Shown here piece by piece: positions 1-54,112 of a stretch of DNA of 64,000 nucleotides. The DNA comes from Gigantopelta aegis (taxonomy: Eukaryota; Mollusca; Gastropoda; Neomphalida; Peltospiridae). Under the pieces are notes generated by a model that was given only the letters and a program-made list of their open reading frames with translations, made no database searches and was not told where the DNA came from. Location: NCBI RefSeq assembly GCF_016097555.1, contig NC_054706.1:53826509-53890508 (forward strand), given 5' to 3'. Made by a program: the position numbers and the translations under genes. The first letter of the stretch is position 1; each line of letters opens with the position of its first letter.

Positions 1-177
1 CCTCAGCTGATGGTTGAATCGTGTGGCGAAAGGATCGATGTTTGATGTGCAAAGTCTGTCGCACACCCATCGAAACGCTTCGGGATGGAGCATCCATTCC
101 GTCGGATGTGGAAACAACGGCCGAGACAGTGTGTCGACTAGTACATTGGAAACCCCTGGAATATGGCGAGCCCGAAG
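1..177 (-). pseudogene. RNase-H-like fragment of the DIRS-like element
   Basis: The open minus-strand frame from 177 to 1 (59 codons, cut by the window edge) contains ARHIPGVSNVLVDTLSR, then TEWMLHPEAF and PFATRFNHQL. This is the stretch that follows the RT/RNase H core in DIRS-like elements. A stop sits immediately upstream (180-178), and the preceding frame (387-181) looks like a broken continuation. Confidence 0.65.
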
Positions 178-1318
178 TTACAACGGAATCTCGTCAACCA
201 GCTTGTAGAGACGATAAGTCAACTGCAGCGACTGCTGGAGTGGGTTCCGCCCCGACGGTTGATATAAGCCACTGCGGTGGTACTGTCTGTGGCTACCATG
301 AGAGAGGCGCCTGACGGCATCTCTCGCCAATGAAGGATGACGTAACTGCCAACATCTCCAACAGGCTGATGTGTAGATCGGCTTCATCCGTAAAACACAG
401 CCACCAACAGGGGACTGGACTGCAAGGCGACTGGTAACCGGATCAGCAAATCTGCGTTATTATACTGAAAGCATGGATTCAGAAACAGACTGGATACCGC
501 GACCTCTAAGCGTCAAATGTTGCGCCAACGTCAAAATTACTCTTGCAATGATACATCATGAAACAGTAATAGAGTGATTCAGGAATCAAGACATCGGAAA
601 CAGCGACCCGTGATACAGGCAAGAGCCAAGACAACGTAGCAACTCGCTACGCTACATGCCCGATATACCTGGAAGTGAAGCAACGCAAAACAACAACCGG
701 CTAAAATCCCACGGTCGTCAACACCACCCCGGTGCGAAACAGCAGCAGAGACCATCTAGACAGCATCGGTCACGAAACTCTGGCGGGGGTAACAACAGTG
801 AACGTCAGTGAGTTGATAAGCCGCAATGATCCCTGTACCACGCGATGGCAACTGGATAACTTCCGGAACCAGCGGAAGTAGCGACTGTCTTGCATCGCCA
901 CCGGATATAGAGAACGATCTGCCGAATGTCGCTGAACCTTCCTCGAACATCGGTGCACGGGATCTCAACACAAGTGACCGGACCAGTAGACTGTCTTTCG
1001 TCACCAACCCGGAAACGCTTGTAACGTCGAACCCCTTCACGGCAAAGAGACATATGTAGACCACAGGTCTGCCAAGATTACCGGCTTGTGCTGAAAGTCG
1101 AGAATGGATCGCTTCAGGCAAGTCGGTTGACGATAGTGTGGCAATCGTAGTGCACATTGACGTCACGGAAGATATAAGGTAGACCAACATCAGAGTCGAC
1201 GGCTGGAACAAAGGCATATCCTCTGGCATCCTGCACATGAGGGAGTTATGGTCGCCATGTACATGTACGCTGAACTGAAGCCATTGACAGGACGTGCCAA
1301 TCTAAGTTCCAGGAAGAC

Positions 1319-1860
1319 GTCTGGTCCCGCCGGAAACAGCGTCATCCAAAGCCGGCGCCACACCGTTGAAGGATAGATCGAAGACGGAGACAATCAGTCA
1401 CAGCCATGTGGGTCACTGCGTCCGGATCTTCTATAACGGAAGGTGCCGACGCATCATCTGAAAAATCAGTCAGTACCCTGGCACAGGCACTTTCGATCCA
1501 ATGTACTGGCTGCAATCGGAAACAGGACCGTGGACGGTCCCGTCAGGAGCCGGTGTAAAACCTGAACGCCGAATCAGCTGCCGACTGGTGTGGACTTCTC
1601 TTTCGTCTGGTCCCGCCGGAAACAGCGTCATCCAAAGCGGCGCCACACCGTTGAAGGATAGGTTGAAGCCGGGAGACAATCAGTCACAGCCATGTGGGCC
1701 ACTGCGTCCGGATCTTCTATAACGGAAGGTACCGACGCATCATCTGGAAATCAGTCAGTAAACCTGGCACAGGCACTTCGATCCAATGTACTGGCTGCAA
1801 TCAGAAAACACGGACCGTGGACGGTCCCGTCAGAAGCCGGTGTAACCCTGGACGCTGCAC
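1319..1860. repeat. 286-bp direct duplication in the DIRS-like remnant
   Basis: CTGGTCCCGCCGGAAACAGC occurs at 1321 and again at 1607. Similarity continues for about 250 bp through the GGACCGTGGACGGTCC hairpin (1525-1540 and 1812-1827). Related hairpins lie at 2296-2311 and 2512-2527. Confidence 0.75.
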
Positions 1861-1902
1861 CACTTCGATCGATCACGGGACCACTTCGATCGATCACGGG
1901 AC
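1859..1902. repeat. Short tandem repeat CACTTCGATCGATCACGGGAC
   Basis: Two 21-bp copies lie head to tail at the end of the 286-bp duplication; each contains the ATCGAT palindrome. Confidence 0.7.
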
Positions 1903-2611
1903 GAGGGTACCGAACGGTGAGCCGATGACGCAGCAATCTTCCAGTTCGTTACAGGGCTCCGTCTGCTTGCTGGAACAACGATCCGCAAGGGCCGGTTACT
2001 GGTAGCCGTGTAAAACCGACGGGGGCCTGTGGCAGCCAACGATCAAATGCCGACATCTGCCGGCGGAACCTCCGTGGCGATCATCGAAACCGGACCCTTC
2101 TTGGCTGAAACAGGTGGAGGGGCCAGCGGTGGTAGCATATCAGATATGACAGCCAGACAATCCCTCAGTGACAGGTGGTCCGCCGCATCCAGATCTTCCA
2201 GCACCGCAAGAACCGATACATCATAAGAAAGTCACGTAGCACCCGTGAACAAGCCAGTCGCTCTGGTCATGGCCCGATGGAGATACCGGAGAACCGGACC
2301 GTGGGCGGTCCCCGCGGATGACCACATCGTCGTTGGATGTGGCAAGGACGGCACAACATGTCGTAGACAGCCGCCAAGCAATCCCTCATAGGCATATGGT
2401 CCGCCGAGTCGGGTTCTTCAATGACAGATGCCGCAGGCGCTTCATCACCAAGTCTCGTAGAACTCGAGCACAGGTCAATCGATGTACCGTAATGGAAGCC
2501 GCCGGTTAACCGGACCATAGATGGTCCCGTCTAGCCCTTGGAGGCCTTGGAAGCCACATCAATTGAAGGTTGGCGCTGACGATCTGTGGAACCCGTAGGG
2601 AGCCATACAGG

Positions 2612-3085
2612 TCATGTGGAACGGCTACGGTCCCGGCTCCGATGCGCCGAAGAGGACTTCCCCGCCGAAGATCGGTGAGCCTTGGAATCCGTGGAGCGTC
2701 TATCTGAATGAACCGGCTTCTTAGAGGGCTGCGTAGAGACCGCAGGCCTGTCATCCGAAGTCTTAGGTATCGGTGGAGCTGAAGAAGCCGCACCCCCTGA
2801 AGAGGGGACTGGAAACCGGACCTGACCCCGAAACCCGCCGGTTTGGGTAAGGTCGCCATTGACGCCATTGTTTCTTCCAGCATGGTCGATAGAATTGAAC
2901 GTAACACTTCCGCCACGGAGTCCAGCAATCGAAGGCGAAGATTCCACCTTCTTGGTCCTCGCTGACACCACCTTCAGGTAAGCCGCGAACTCGACATCAG
3001 ACAAGCCCGCACAAAGGGTCGCATCTAGAAGTGAGGCCACACGAACACGACAACCTGGACATAAGTCGTGTGGGTCGCCGCCGGC
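2612..3085 (-). pseudogene. ORF1/gag-like fragment of the DIRS-like element
   Basis: An open minus-strand frame reads DPHDLCPGCR, then TLCAGLSDVEFAAYLK, then a Ser/Lys/Arg-rich tail ending RSRDRSRST. The DPH-x-x-C-x-x-C-R motif followed by an FAAYLK-type helix and an SR-rich tail resembles ORF1 of DIRS-like retroelements. No good ATG is present. Confidence 0.45.
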
Positions 3086-3149
3086 ACTAACTTCTTGCAG
3101 CGTAACACGCTCGAACTAGTCGCCTGAACATTATCAGATATGATAATAG

Positions 3150-3420
3150 TAATTTTTCAATCTGTGAAAAGAAAGAAAAACCAACCATAACACAAATACA
3201 AAGTCGGTAAGTAAAGACGCCATTTTGCAAATGGCGTCCGACACGACAACGGGCGATATAACAACATTTCATGTAATTAACACTTGGCAAGTCAAGCGAA
3301 ATACGCGAAAGACATACGAAAGCTAACGAAAATTAAGGTGAAAAACATTTCACCCAAACACAAAGCCAGTCAACACAGACGCCATTTTGCAAATGGCGTC
3401 CGACACGACAACCGGCAATA
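3150..3420. repeat. 162-bp direct duplication with a 23-nt hairpin in each copy
   Basis: GACGCCATTTTGCAAATGGC… at 3216-3238 recurs at 3378-3400. Each is an inverted repeat with perfect 10-bp arms around TGC. The flanks (CACAAA…AAAG before, CGACACGACAAC after) also match. Confidence 0.7.
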
Positions 3421-3460
3421 TAACCAAACACGAATACAAAACCAAAGGTCCTATAAAAAA

Positions 3461-3655
3461 GTTGACTCCAACAGAGCCAAGCAAAAGGACGTCCAGACCC
3501 TTTAGCGAAGAGAAAAAGAAGGAAGTTAGTCATGTGACCGGAACTAGAGAGCAGTATGCAGTAGAAGAATTTAGGCCATCCCATTGGCTGTTGGGATGTT
3601 CGGACCAGACCACTTGCGTGGGGGGGAGGTGCACTTGTTTGAGGACAGGTAATGT
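3461..3655. repeat. Dispersed repeat, copy 1
   Basis: About 195 bp from TTGACTCC to GAGGACAGGTAATGT is repeated in the same orientation at 11485-11681. No inverted ends were found. The family is unknown. Confidence 0.7.
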
Positions 3656-3825
3656 CTATAGAAAATATGGATTAGGCACAAGTTTTCCAACATGCTAAGC
3701 CTTCTCCATACACAGTATATATAATAAACAGTTGATGCTTTTTGCCATTTTATTTAATTAAACTATACTGACCATATGTTTATCTTTCACTTGGCCATAC
3801 GAGTTCACAATGACTTTGATCTTCG

Positions 3826-4060
3826 AATACAAGTCATGACCATGGCAATAACAACTGTACTTTGCTAAGAACCGAGTTTGAATACTAGTCATAACGAAGG
3901 CAATAACAACAGTACTTTGCTCAGAACTGCGTATGAATTCAAGTCATGTCCATGGCAATAACCACTGTACACTGCTCAGAAGTGAGTTTGAATAAAAGTC
4001 ATGACCATGGCAATGACTACTGTACATTACTCAGAATTGAGTTCGAATACAAGTCATCAA
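3826..4060. repeat. 55-bp minisatellite, about 4 copies
   Basis: Starts of the AAGTCATGACCATGGCAATA unit are at 3831, 3886, 3941, 3996 and 4051, exactly 55 bp apart, with moderate divergence. Confidence 0.85.
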
Positions 4061-4300
4061 GTGAGAATGAGGAAGCATATAATATAAATAATGCTTAATA
4101 TTGGTAAAGGAAGGCTGTGTGCTACTGTGGAAGATTTCTTAATTGTTGATGCTCTCAGGTGACATGTAATGACATTTTCAATCTGTTATATTTATCATGT
4201 TAAAGGTGGCATGAGTGTAACTAGTAGTAATTTTCAAGCATCTGTCAATCATTTGTAAGCAGCTTTGTGTGACAGTGAATGAACAGCCCAGTGTTGAGCT

Positions 4301-4512
4301 TTTTAGAACTGATTCACAGCTCACTTTATGTTTGATACAGTTTTTAGAACTGATTCACAGCCCACTTTATGTTTGATACAGTTTTTAGAACTGATTCACA
4401 GCCCACTTTATGTTTGATACAGTTTTTAGAACTGATTCACAGCCCACTTTATGTTTGATACAGTTTTTAGAACTGATTCACAGCCCACTTTATGTTTGAT
4501 ACAGTTTTTAGA
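4301..4512. repeat. 41-bp minisatellite, about 5 copies
   Basis: Unit TTTTTAGAACTGATTCACAG plus CCCACTTTATGTTTGATACAG. Copies are nearly identical; the first has one visible substitution (CTCAC for CCCAC). Confidence 0.9.
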
Positions 4513-4639
4513 AGTTCTTATGCTAGACATAATAATTAAAAAGTAATTTTTGGGGCGACTTGCAAACTGAATTATTTTTATCTGTAATCCATCTCACATT
4601 TGTGTTTGTATTTTAAACAAAGTCAGGCTAGGGATTTTT

Positions 4640-4764
4640 AAAGCAATATTAGCACTACGAAATTGTACAATCATCATAGGCTATGACGTCACTACAGCGC
4701 ACACCATAGTGATGTCATAGCTTATGATGGTTTTACAATTTCATAGTGCAAAGATAGCTTTGAA
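4640..4764. repeat. Foldback element, 98-125 bp hairpin
   Basis: Arms of about 42 bp (from GCACTACGAAATTGTACAAT at 4652 to the matching end at 4749) surround a 13-bp loop. Weaker pairing continues on both sides. The core contains TGACGTCA-like sequence. Confidence 0.75.
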
Positions 4765-6435
4765 AATATGGGCCTTGAATCCCAGATCCAAACGATTCAC
4801 CTCACACCAGCTTTCTCTATGTTGGCAACTCATAATTGAAATGCCACTATGCTTTATATATCAAAACTGTTGCTAAATATGTTTAAAGATAAATCATTTT
4901 AAAAGAAAAATATAAAGCAAGATACAAATAATGCACAAAAAAAAGTCACATAATTTAAAACATTTCGCATAAATATTAAAAGAAATATATATATGTATAT
5001 ATGTACTTCTACATACTTTTTCATATTATATAAGTACTTTTTCAACAAATTTATTTTAACAGTTTTTAACAATACTTAGGCACTGATATATATAATGGGA
5101 CTAAATTTTATACGATCTGTACAAACAAAAAACATTTTCTTCCAAATAAGATATAAATATGTATATTTAAACAAAACAATATTTAAATATACATATAATA
5201 TTAAAAATACTGTGAAGATGGACAAACTACTGAGTATCAGTGAACAATTATTGAATTTGGATAAATATTAATGAATATTAACAAAACTATTAATTTATCA
5301 GTAATAAAACTAAGCTGAAAATCTATATTCCAAAAAATGTGCAGATATTTTAAACAAATCTGAAACAAATATATATGTACACATAAAATATATGTGATTG
5401 TATCTGCAAAAAAAAAAAAGTTCAGATGTGGCATTACATGTATGTCATTTACAGAAAATGCTTAAAAGGAAATCATGTGGAATTTCAATGGGAGACAAAT
5501 TCTAGGTACATTTTTGTTGAAAATATTAAGCAACTAATTAATTATATTACATTAAAAACAATGTATGTTTCTGTTTATTACATTTTAAATTTTATAATCT
5601 GAAATACTATAAGAAACTCTTTACACTATAACTTTAAAAAAAATAGAAACAACTCACAGCATAATTACATCTCAAGATTCCAGTTGTCACATATATCGTT
5701 GTGTCCTAACAAGTAGACACAGTACTCATAACCACTGGCTATAAAAAAAATGCAAAAAATATTGTAATTGTTTTTCTCTCATTCATATATCTGCCGATGC
5801 AATCACTTGTGCATTACAATGTCATAAATACTATAAATTATTTTTAAATTTAAGAATAAGATTAGGAAACTGTACCAAAAAATAATTAAAAACTAATTGT
5901 CCAAACACCATGACAGTTCAACAGAAAGGGCAAATTCAAAGAACAAATGTTGTCTCCGTTTTTACTGGGAATTAGAAATGTTTATCTCTACTTTTTTTCA
6001 AAAGTAATATAGCTATTACTAGTTAAACAATTAATCAGGTTCTTTCTAGTGAAGTCTAGTATAATACGCACCTTTTGGTCTTTTAAAAATGTAATGGTAA
6101 AATAAATAAATAAATAAAATAACTTAGTTTGATTAAAATTGCATTTTCAACAATTTCCAGCAGAGTTTTAATGTGTAAAACAAAGCATGATAAAACTAGA
6201 GATTATGAGGCCACCACCATTTGTTTTGATTATAAATTCAAGAAAGGTTTAGCTGCTGAATAAGATTCATTATGAATATTTCATAAATATTCGGTGAAAA
6301 AAATTATTAAGATTAGATGCATGCATCCAATTCTATCAAGCAACAAAGACCATCTTGGCTATATCTATTCTAATGCACTGTACATCTTCTGGTTTTGACA
6401 AAGGGCTCAGTTATATGTATTTATAAAATCTGTCT
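4765..6435. other. AT-rich stretch without genes
   Basis: There are only short AT-rich ORFs, homopolymer runs and ATAT tracts. I see no coding exon. Part could be downstream flank of the ANK/PLAT gene. Confidence 0.5.
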
Positions 6436-6708
6436 AGGGCCCAATTTACAAAGCCTGTTTTTCTTAAAAGCAGGTATTCAAGTATTGTAAATGTATGTAG
6501 TTACACACATGTAAGACATAAACAGGTGTTTAAGCATTGTAAATGTATGTACAATGTAGTTATATGCATGTAAGACATAAACAGGTGTTTAAGCATTGTA
6601 AATGTATGTAGTTACACGCATGTAAGACATAAACAGGTGTTTAAGCATTGTAAATGTATGTAGTTACACGCATGTAAGACATAAACAGACTTTGTAAATT
6701 CAGCCCCT
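6436..6708. mobile_element. GGGCC foldback MITE with internal 52-bp repeats
   Basis: Ends GGGCCCAATTTACAAAGCCT and the complement of ACTTTGTAAATTCAGCCCC form inverted termini. The interior is four copies of a 52-bp unit (one with an 8-bp insert) containing AAGCATTGTAAATGTATGTA. Confidence 0.65.
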
Positions 6709-6732
6709 AAAATCCAGTAGGGAATACTGGTA

Positions 6733-6738
6733 TTTATT
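6733..6738 (-). promoter_or_regulatory. Candidate poly(A) signal of the ANK/PLAT gene
   Basis: AATAAA on the minus strand, about 0.8 kb beyond the TAA. In an AT-rich region this hexamer is common by chance, so it is only a candidate. Confidence 0.25.
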
Positions 6739-6929
6739 ACTTATTTGATTCACATTAAACGGTGTGGTGATTAAAGTTACAAATACGTTACAACAATTTG
6801 AAGAGTAACTCTAATATTAAAAATCTTTAAGACTGAAATACACAGTAACTGAAAATAAAACTGAAAATGGTATTCTGTGTTCTTATGAAAAATAAAACAG
6901 AGCCCATCATGAACTTATTTCATAAATCT

Positions 6930-7101
6930 CAGTGGCGGATCCAGAAAATCAATTTGGGGGGGGGGGGCAATGACATGAGGCGGAATGCCAAGGGAACTTT
7001 GGGGGAGGTTTGGAAAGGGATCGTAAAAAAAATTAAAATTATAACTCACAAAATTTAGAAGGGGGCTGGGCCCCTGGCCCCCACCCCTAGATCTGCCTCT
7101 G
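6930..7101. mobile_element. MITE with CAGTGGCGGATCCAG termini
   Basis: The left end CAGTGGCGGATCCAG pairs with the right end CTAGATCTGCCTCTG. The interior has G-rich then C-rich tracts (GGGGGGGGGGG; CCCCTGGCCCCCACCCC). Confidence 0.65.
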
Positions 7102-7536
7102 AATTTCATATAGTACTCATGACCACCTAATAATATGTTTATACCAGATGTAAAATATCTGTATTAAAGTGATCAGTGAAGAGAAAAGAAAAGAAAAGTC
7201 AGCAGCATGAATTACAAGATATCACAAGCATGGTGTAATCAAAATAGATAATAATAATAGTTGAAAACACATTCTTTTTACATAACAACCTTTAACACTT
7301 AAAACATTCTGCAAAAGTTCAAAGATTGGAGGAGTTGGCAGACTGGGGAAAAAAATTACATGATTTTAAAGAAGGGCAGGAAAAGGAAGCAGTGGAATAA
7401 AAAATAAAAAAGACTTCTGGCTTAAAATGTTCAGTAAGCAGGTAAAAATAATCAATTATATGCAGGCAGTGAGATAGAAATAAAAAAGGCAAACTAAATG
7501 CATTGATAGGATCTCGCTAAAGGCACAAGGTGGGGT

Positions 7537-52731
<45,195 letters not shown>

Positions 52732-53208
52732 TACGATTCACAGTATATTCACAGAAACAACCATTCAAATAGTATGTCCTATTTTATTATAAACGTTATA
52801 AAATTACATCCACTTCATGCTTCGACTGGCAGAACAAGACCCACTTACAAAAAATGTAAACAACATAATATTACACCTTGCGCACGACAAATAGATCCCA
52901 GAACTATTGCAGAGTAATGCATGAATCAAGGCGTATATGGCATATCATCTGTATCGGTTATACTGTATAATATATTAAAACATAGTCAACCTGGTTAAAA
53001 CTATTATTTATACTAATTGAAACATTCATAAGTGAGAGTTCTGTTTATTTGGTTTCTATGACGGAACTTTTTATTTTCAACAGTTCCGGTTGAATGGGAG
53101 ATAACATTGTTATTAACTCATATGACAATTCTGCCGGAACCGTAGAAAACAACCTAGAATTAAAACACTCGGTTGAAAGGGAAAGTTTAATACCTACCAC
53201 AGGATTTT

Positions 53209-53230
53209 TTTTTTTGGGGGGGGGGGGGGT
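53209..53230. repeat. T-run then G-run
   Basis: About 10 T followed by about 13 G. Confidence 0.9.
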
Positions 53231-53625
53231 CACACTTATAGGTAAATGAGGTATCGAAATATTAAAATTGAAATTGAAAGATTGTGTTATGTTAAAAATA
53301 TATACATACAGAGACCTGTATATAAATAAAGATTTTTTAAATGCTGGCTTAATAACCGCCCCCCACCCCACCCCCAACTGTGCCCCCATTCCAGATGCTG
53401 TTCATGTGGCTTGCACTAACTATTAAAACATTATAAACATAGTAATGTTTGTTTGTTTGTTGCTGTTTCAAAATATATGAACATTAATTTTTTTAAATTT
53501 GTTTGTGTGTAATAAAATTATACATACAGGATTCTTTTAATACATAAATCTATAAATATTATACACGATATAAAAAGGCCATAATTTGGGATTAAAAAAC
53601 TCGTAAATATGTAGCTGTATGTGTA

Positions 53626-53627
<2 letters not shown>

Positions 53628-53662
<35 letters not shown>

Positions 53663-53663
53663 T

Positions 53664-53696
<33 letters not shown>

Positions 53697-53700
53697 CAAT
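53628..53700. repeat. (TG)n microsatellite
   Basis: TG repeats in two blocks in the intergenic region between the divergent genes. Confidence 0.9.
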
Positions 53701-53900
53701 GTGTGCGTATTTGCGTGTGTTCGTGAGTGTGTGTGCTTTATGTATGCCTCAGTGAGTGCGCGCACGTGTTTGTGTCTGTCAAGTCTAATATACACACACT
53801 AAGAACCATTCATATAGGAAGTTTTCAGTAATATTTATTATTTCAGACATCTCGCCTTTGCCGTTGGCCAAGATCGATTTACCTTATATTTGCGGTGTTC

Positions 53901-54020
53901 CCAAAATAAAGAGGAAATACCGAAGAGACAACAAACTAATGGCGGAAATTGCAGAGCTCCAAAAATAAAGAGGAATTATTATCCAAGGGACAACCAACTG
54001 ATGGCGGAAATTGTGGATTA
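53901..54020 (+). repeat. Duplicated 58-60 bp block in the EXOC7 5' leader
   Basis: Two imperfect copies, 53901-53958 and 53959-54020, each begin CCAAAA(A)TAAAGAGGAA and end with ATGGCGGAAATTG. Each copy therefore contributes an upstream ATG in good context. Confidence 0.7.
53939..53968 (+). promoter_or_regulatory. Upstream ORF 1 before EXOC7
   Basis: ATG GCG … TAA encodes MAEIAELQK. It would precede the main start by about 120 nt if the leader is transcribed, so it could limit initiation at 54062. Confidence 0.4.
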
Positions 54021-54021
54021 A
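54001..54021 (+). promoter_or_regulatory. Upstream ORF 2 before EXOC7
   Basis: ATG GCG … TAA encodes MAEIVD and stops 40 nt before the EXOC7 start. It is the duplicate of upstream ORF 1. Confidence 0.4.
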
Positions 54022-54061
54022 ACGATCTGTCAAATCTCTCAACTGAGATTTTGTCAGCACC

Positions 54062-54112
54062 ATGGATGATCTTGCAGAGATCAAGCTGGATATTGACAGA
54101 AAACTAGAAAGG
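54062..54112 (+). CDS. EXOC7: EXOC7 coding exon 1
   Basis: ATG in CACCATGG context, 17 codons (MDDLAEIKLDIDRKLER), donor GTTAAC. Two short upstream ORFs precede it. Confidence 0.88.

Larger units (their letters stand above)
1..3110 (-). mobile_element. Decayed DIRS-like retroelement
   Basis: This stretch is more GC-rich than the rest of the window and codes in pieces on the minus strand. The 5' part (3110 to about 2610) holds a Cys/His motif followed by a Ser/Arg-rich basic region. The left edge (177-1) holds an RNase-H-like segment with the ARHIPG…D.LSR and D.FATRFN signatures typical of DIRS-type elements with tyrosine recombinases. Stops and frame breaks between them show that it is dead. 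The element continues beyond the left edge, so the recombinase is not visible. Confidence 0.6.
52732..54061. promoter_or_regulatory. Head-to-head intergenic region, putative bidirectional promoter
   Basis: About 1.33 kb separates the two divergent start codons. It holds a (T)n(G)n run near 53209-53230, C-rich and TG-rich stretches and, next to the EXOC7 start, a duplicated block with two upstream ORFs. I see no clear TATA box. Shared regulation is inference from the arrangement. Confidence 0.45.

Noticed and set aside
756..1238. 160-codon minus-strand ORF
   Set aside because: Length is favoured by the GC-rich, stop-poor retroelement remnant. It shows no motif and frame shifts surround it, so it was folded into the DIRS-like element.
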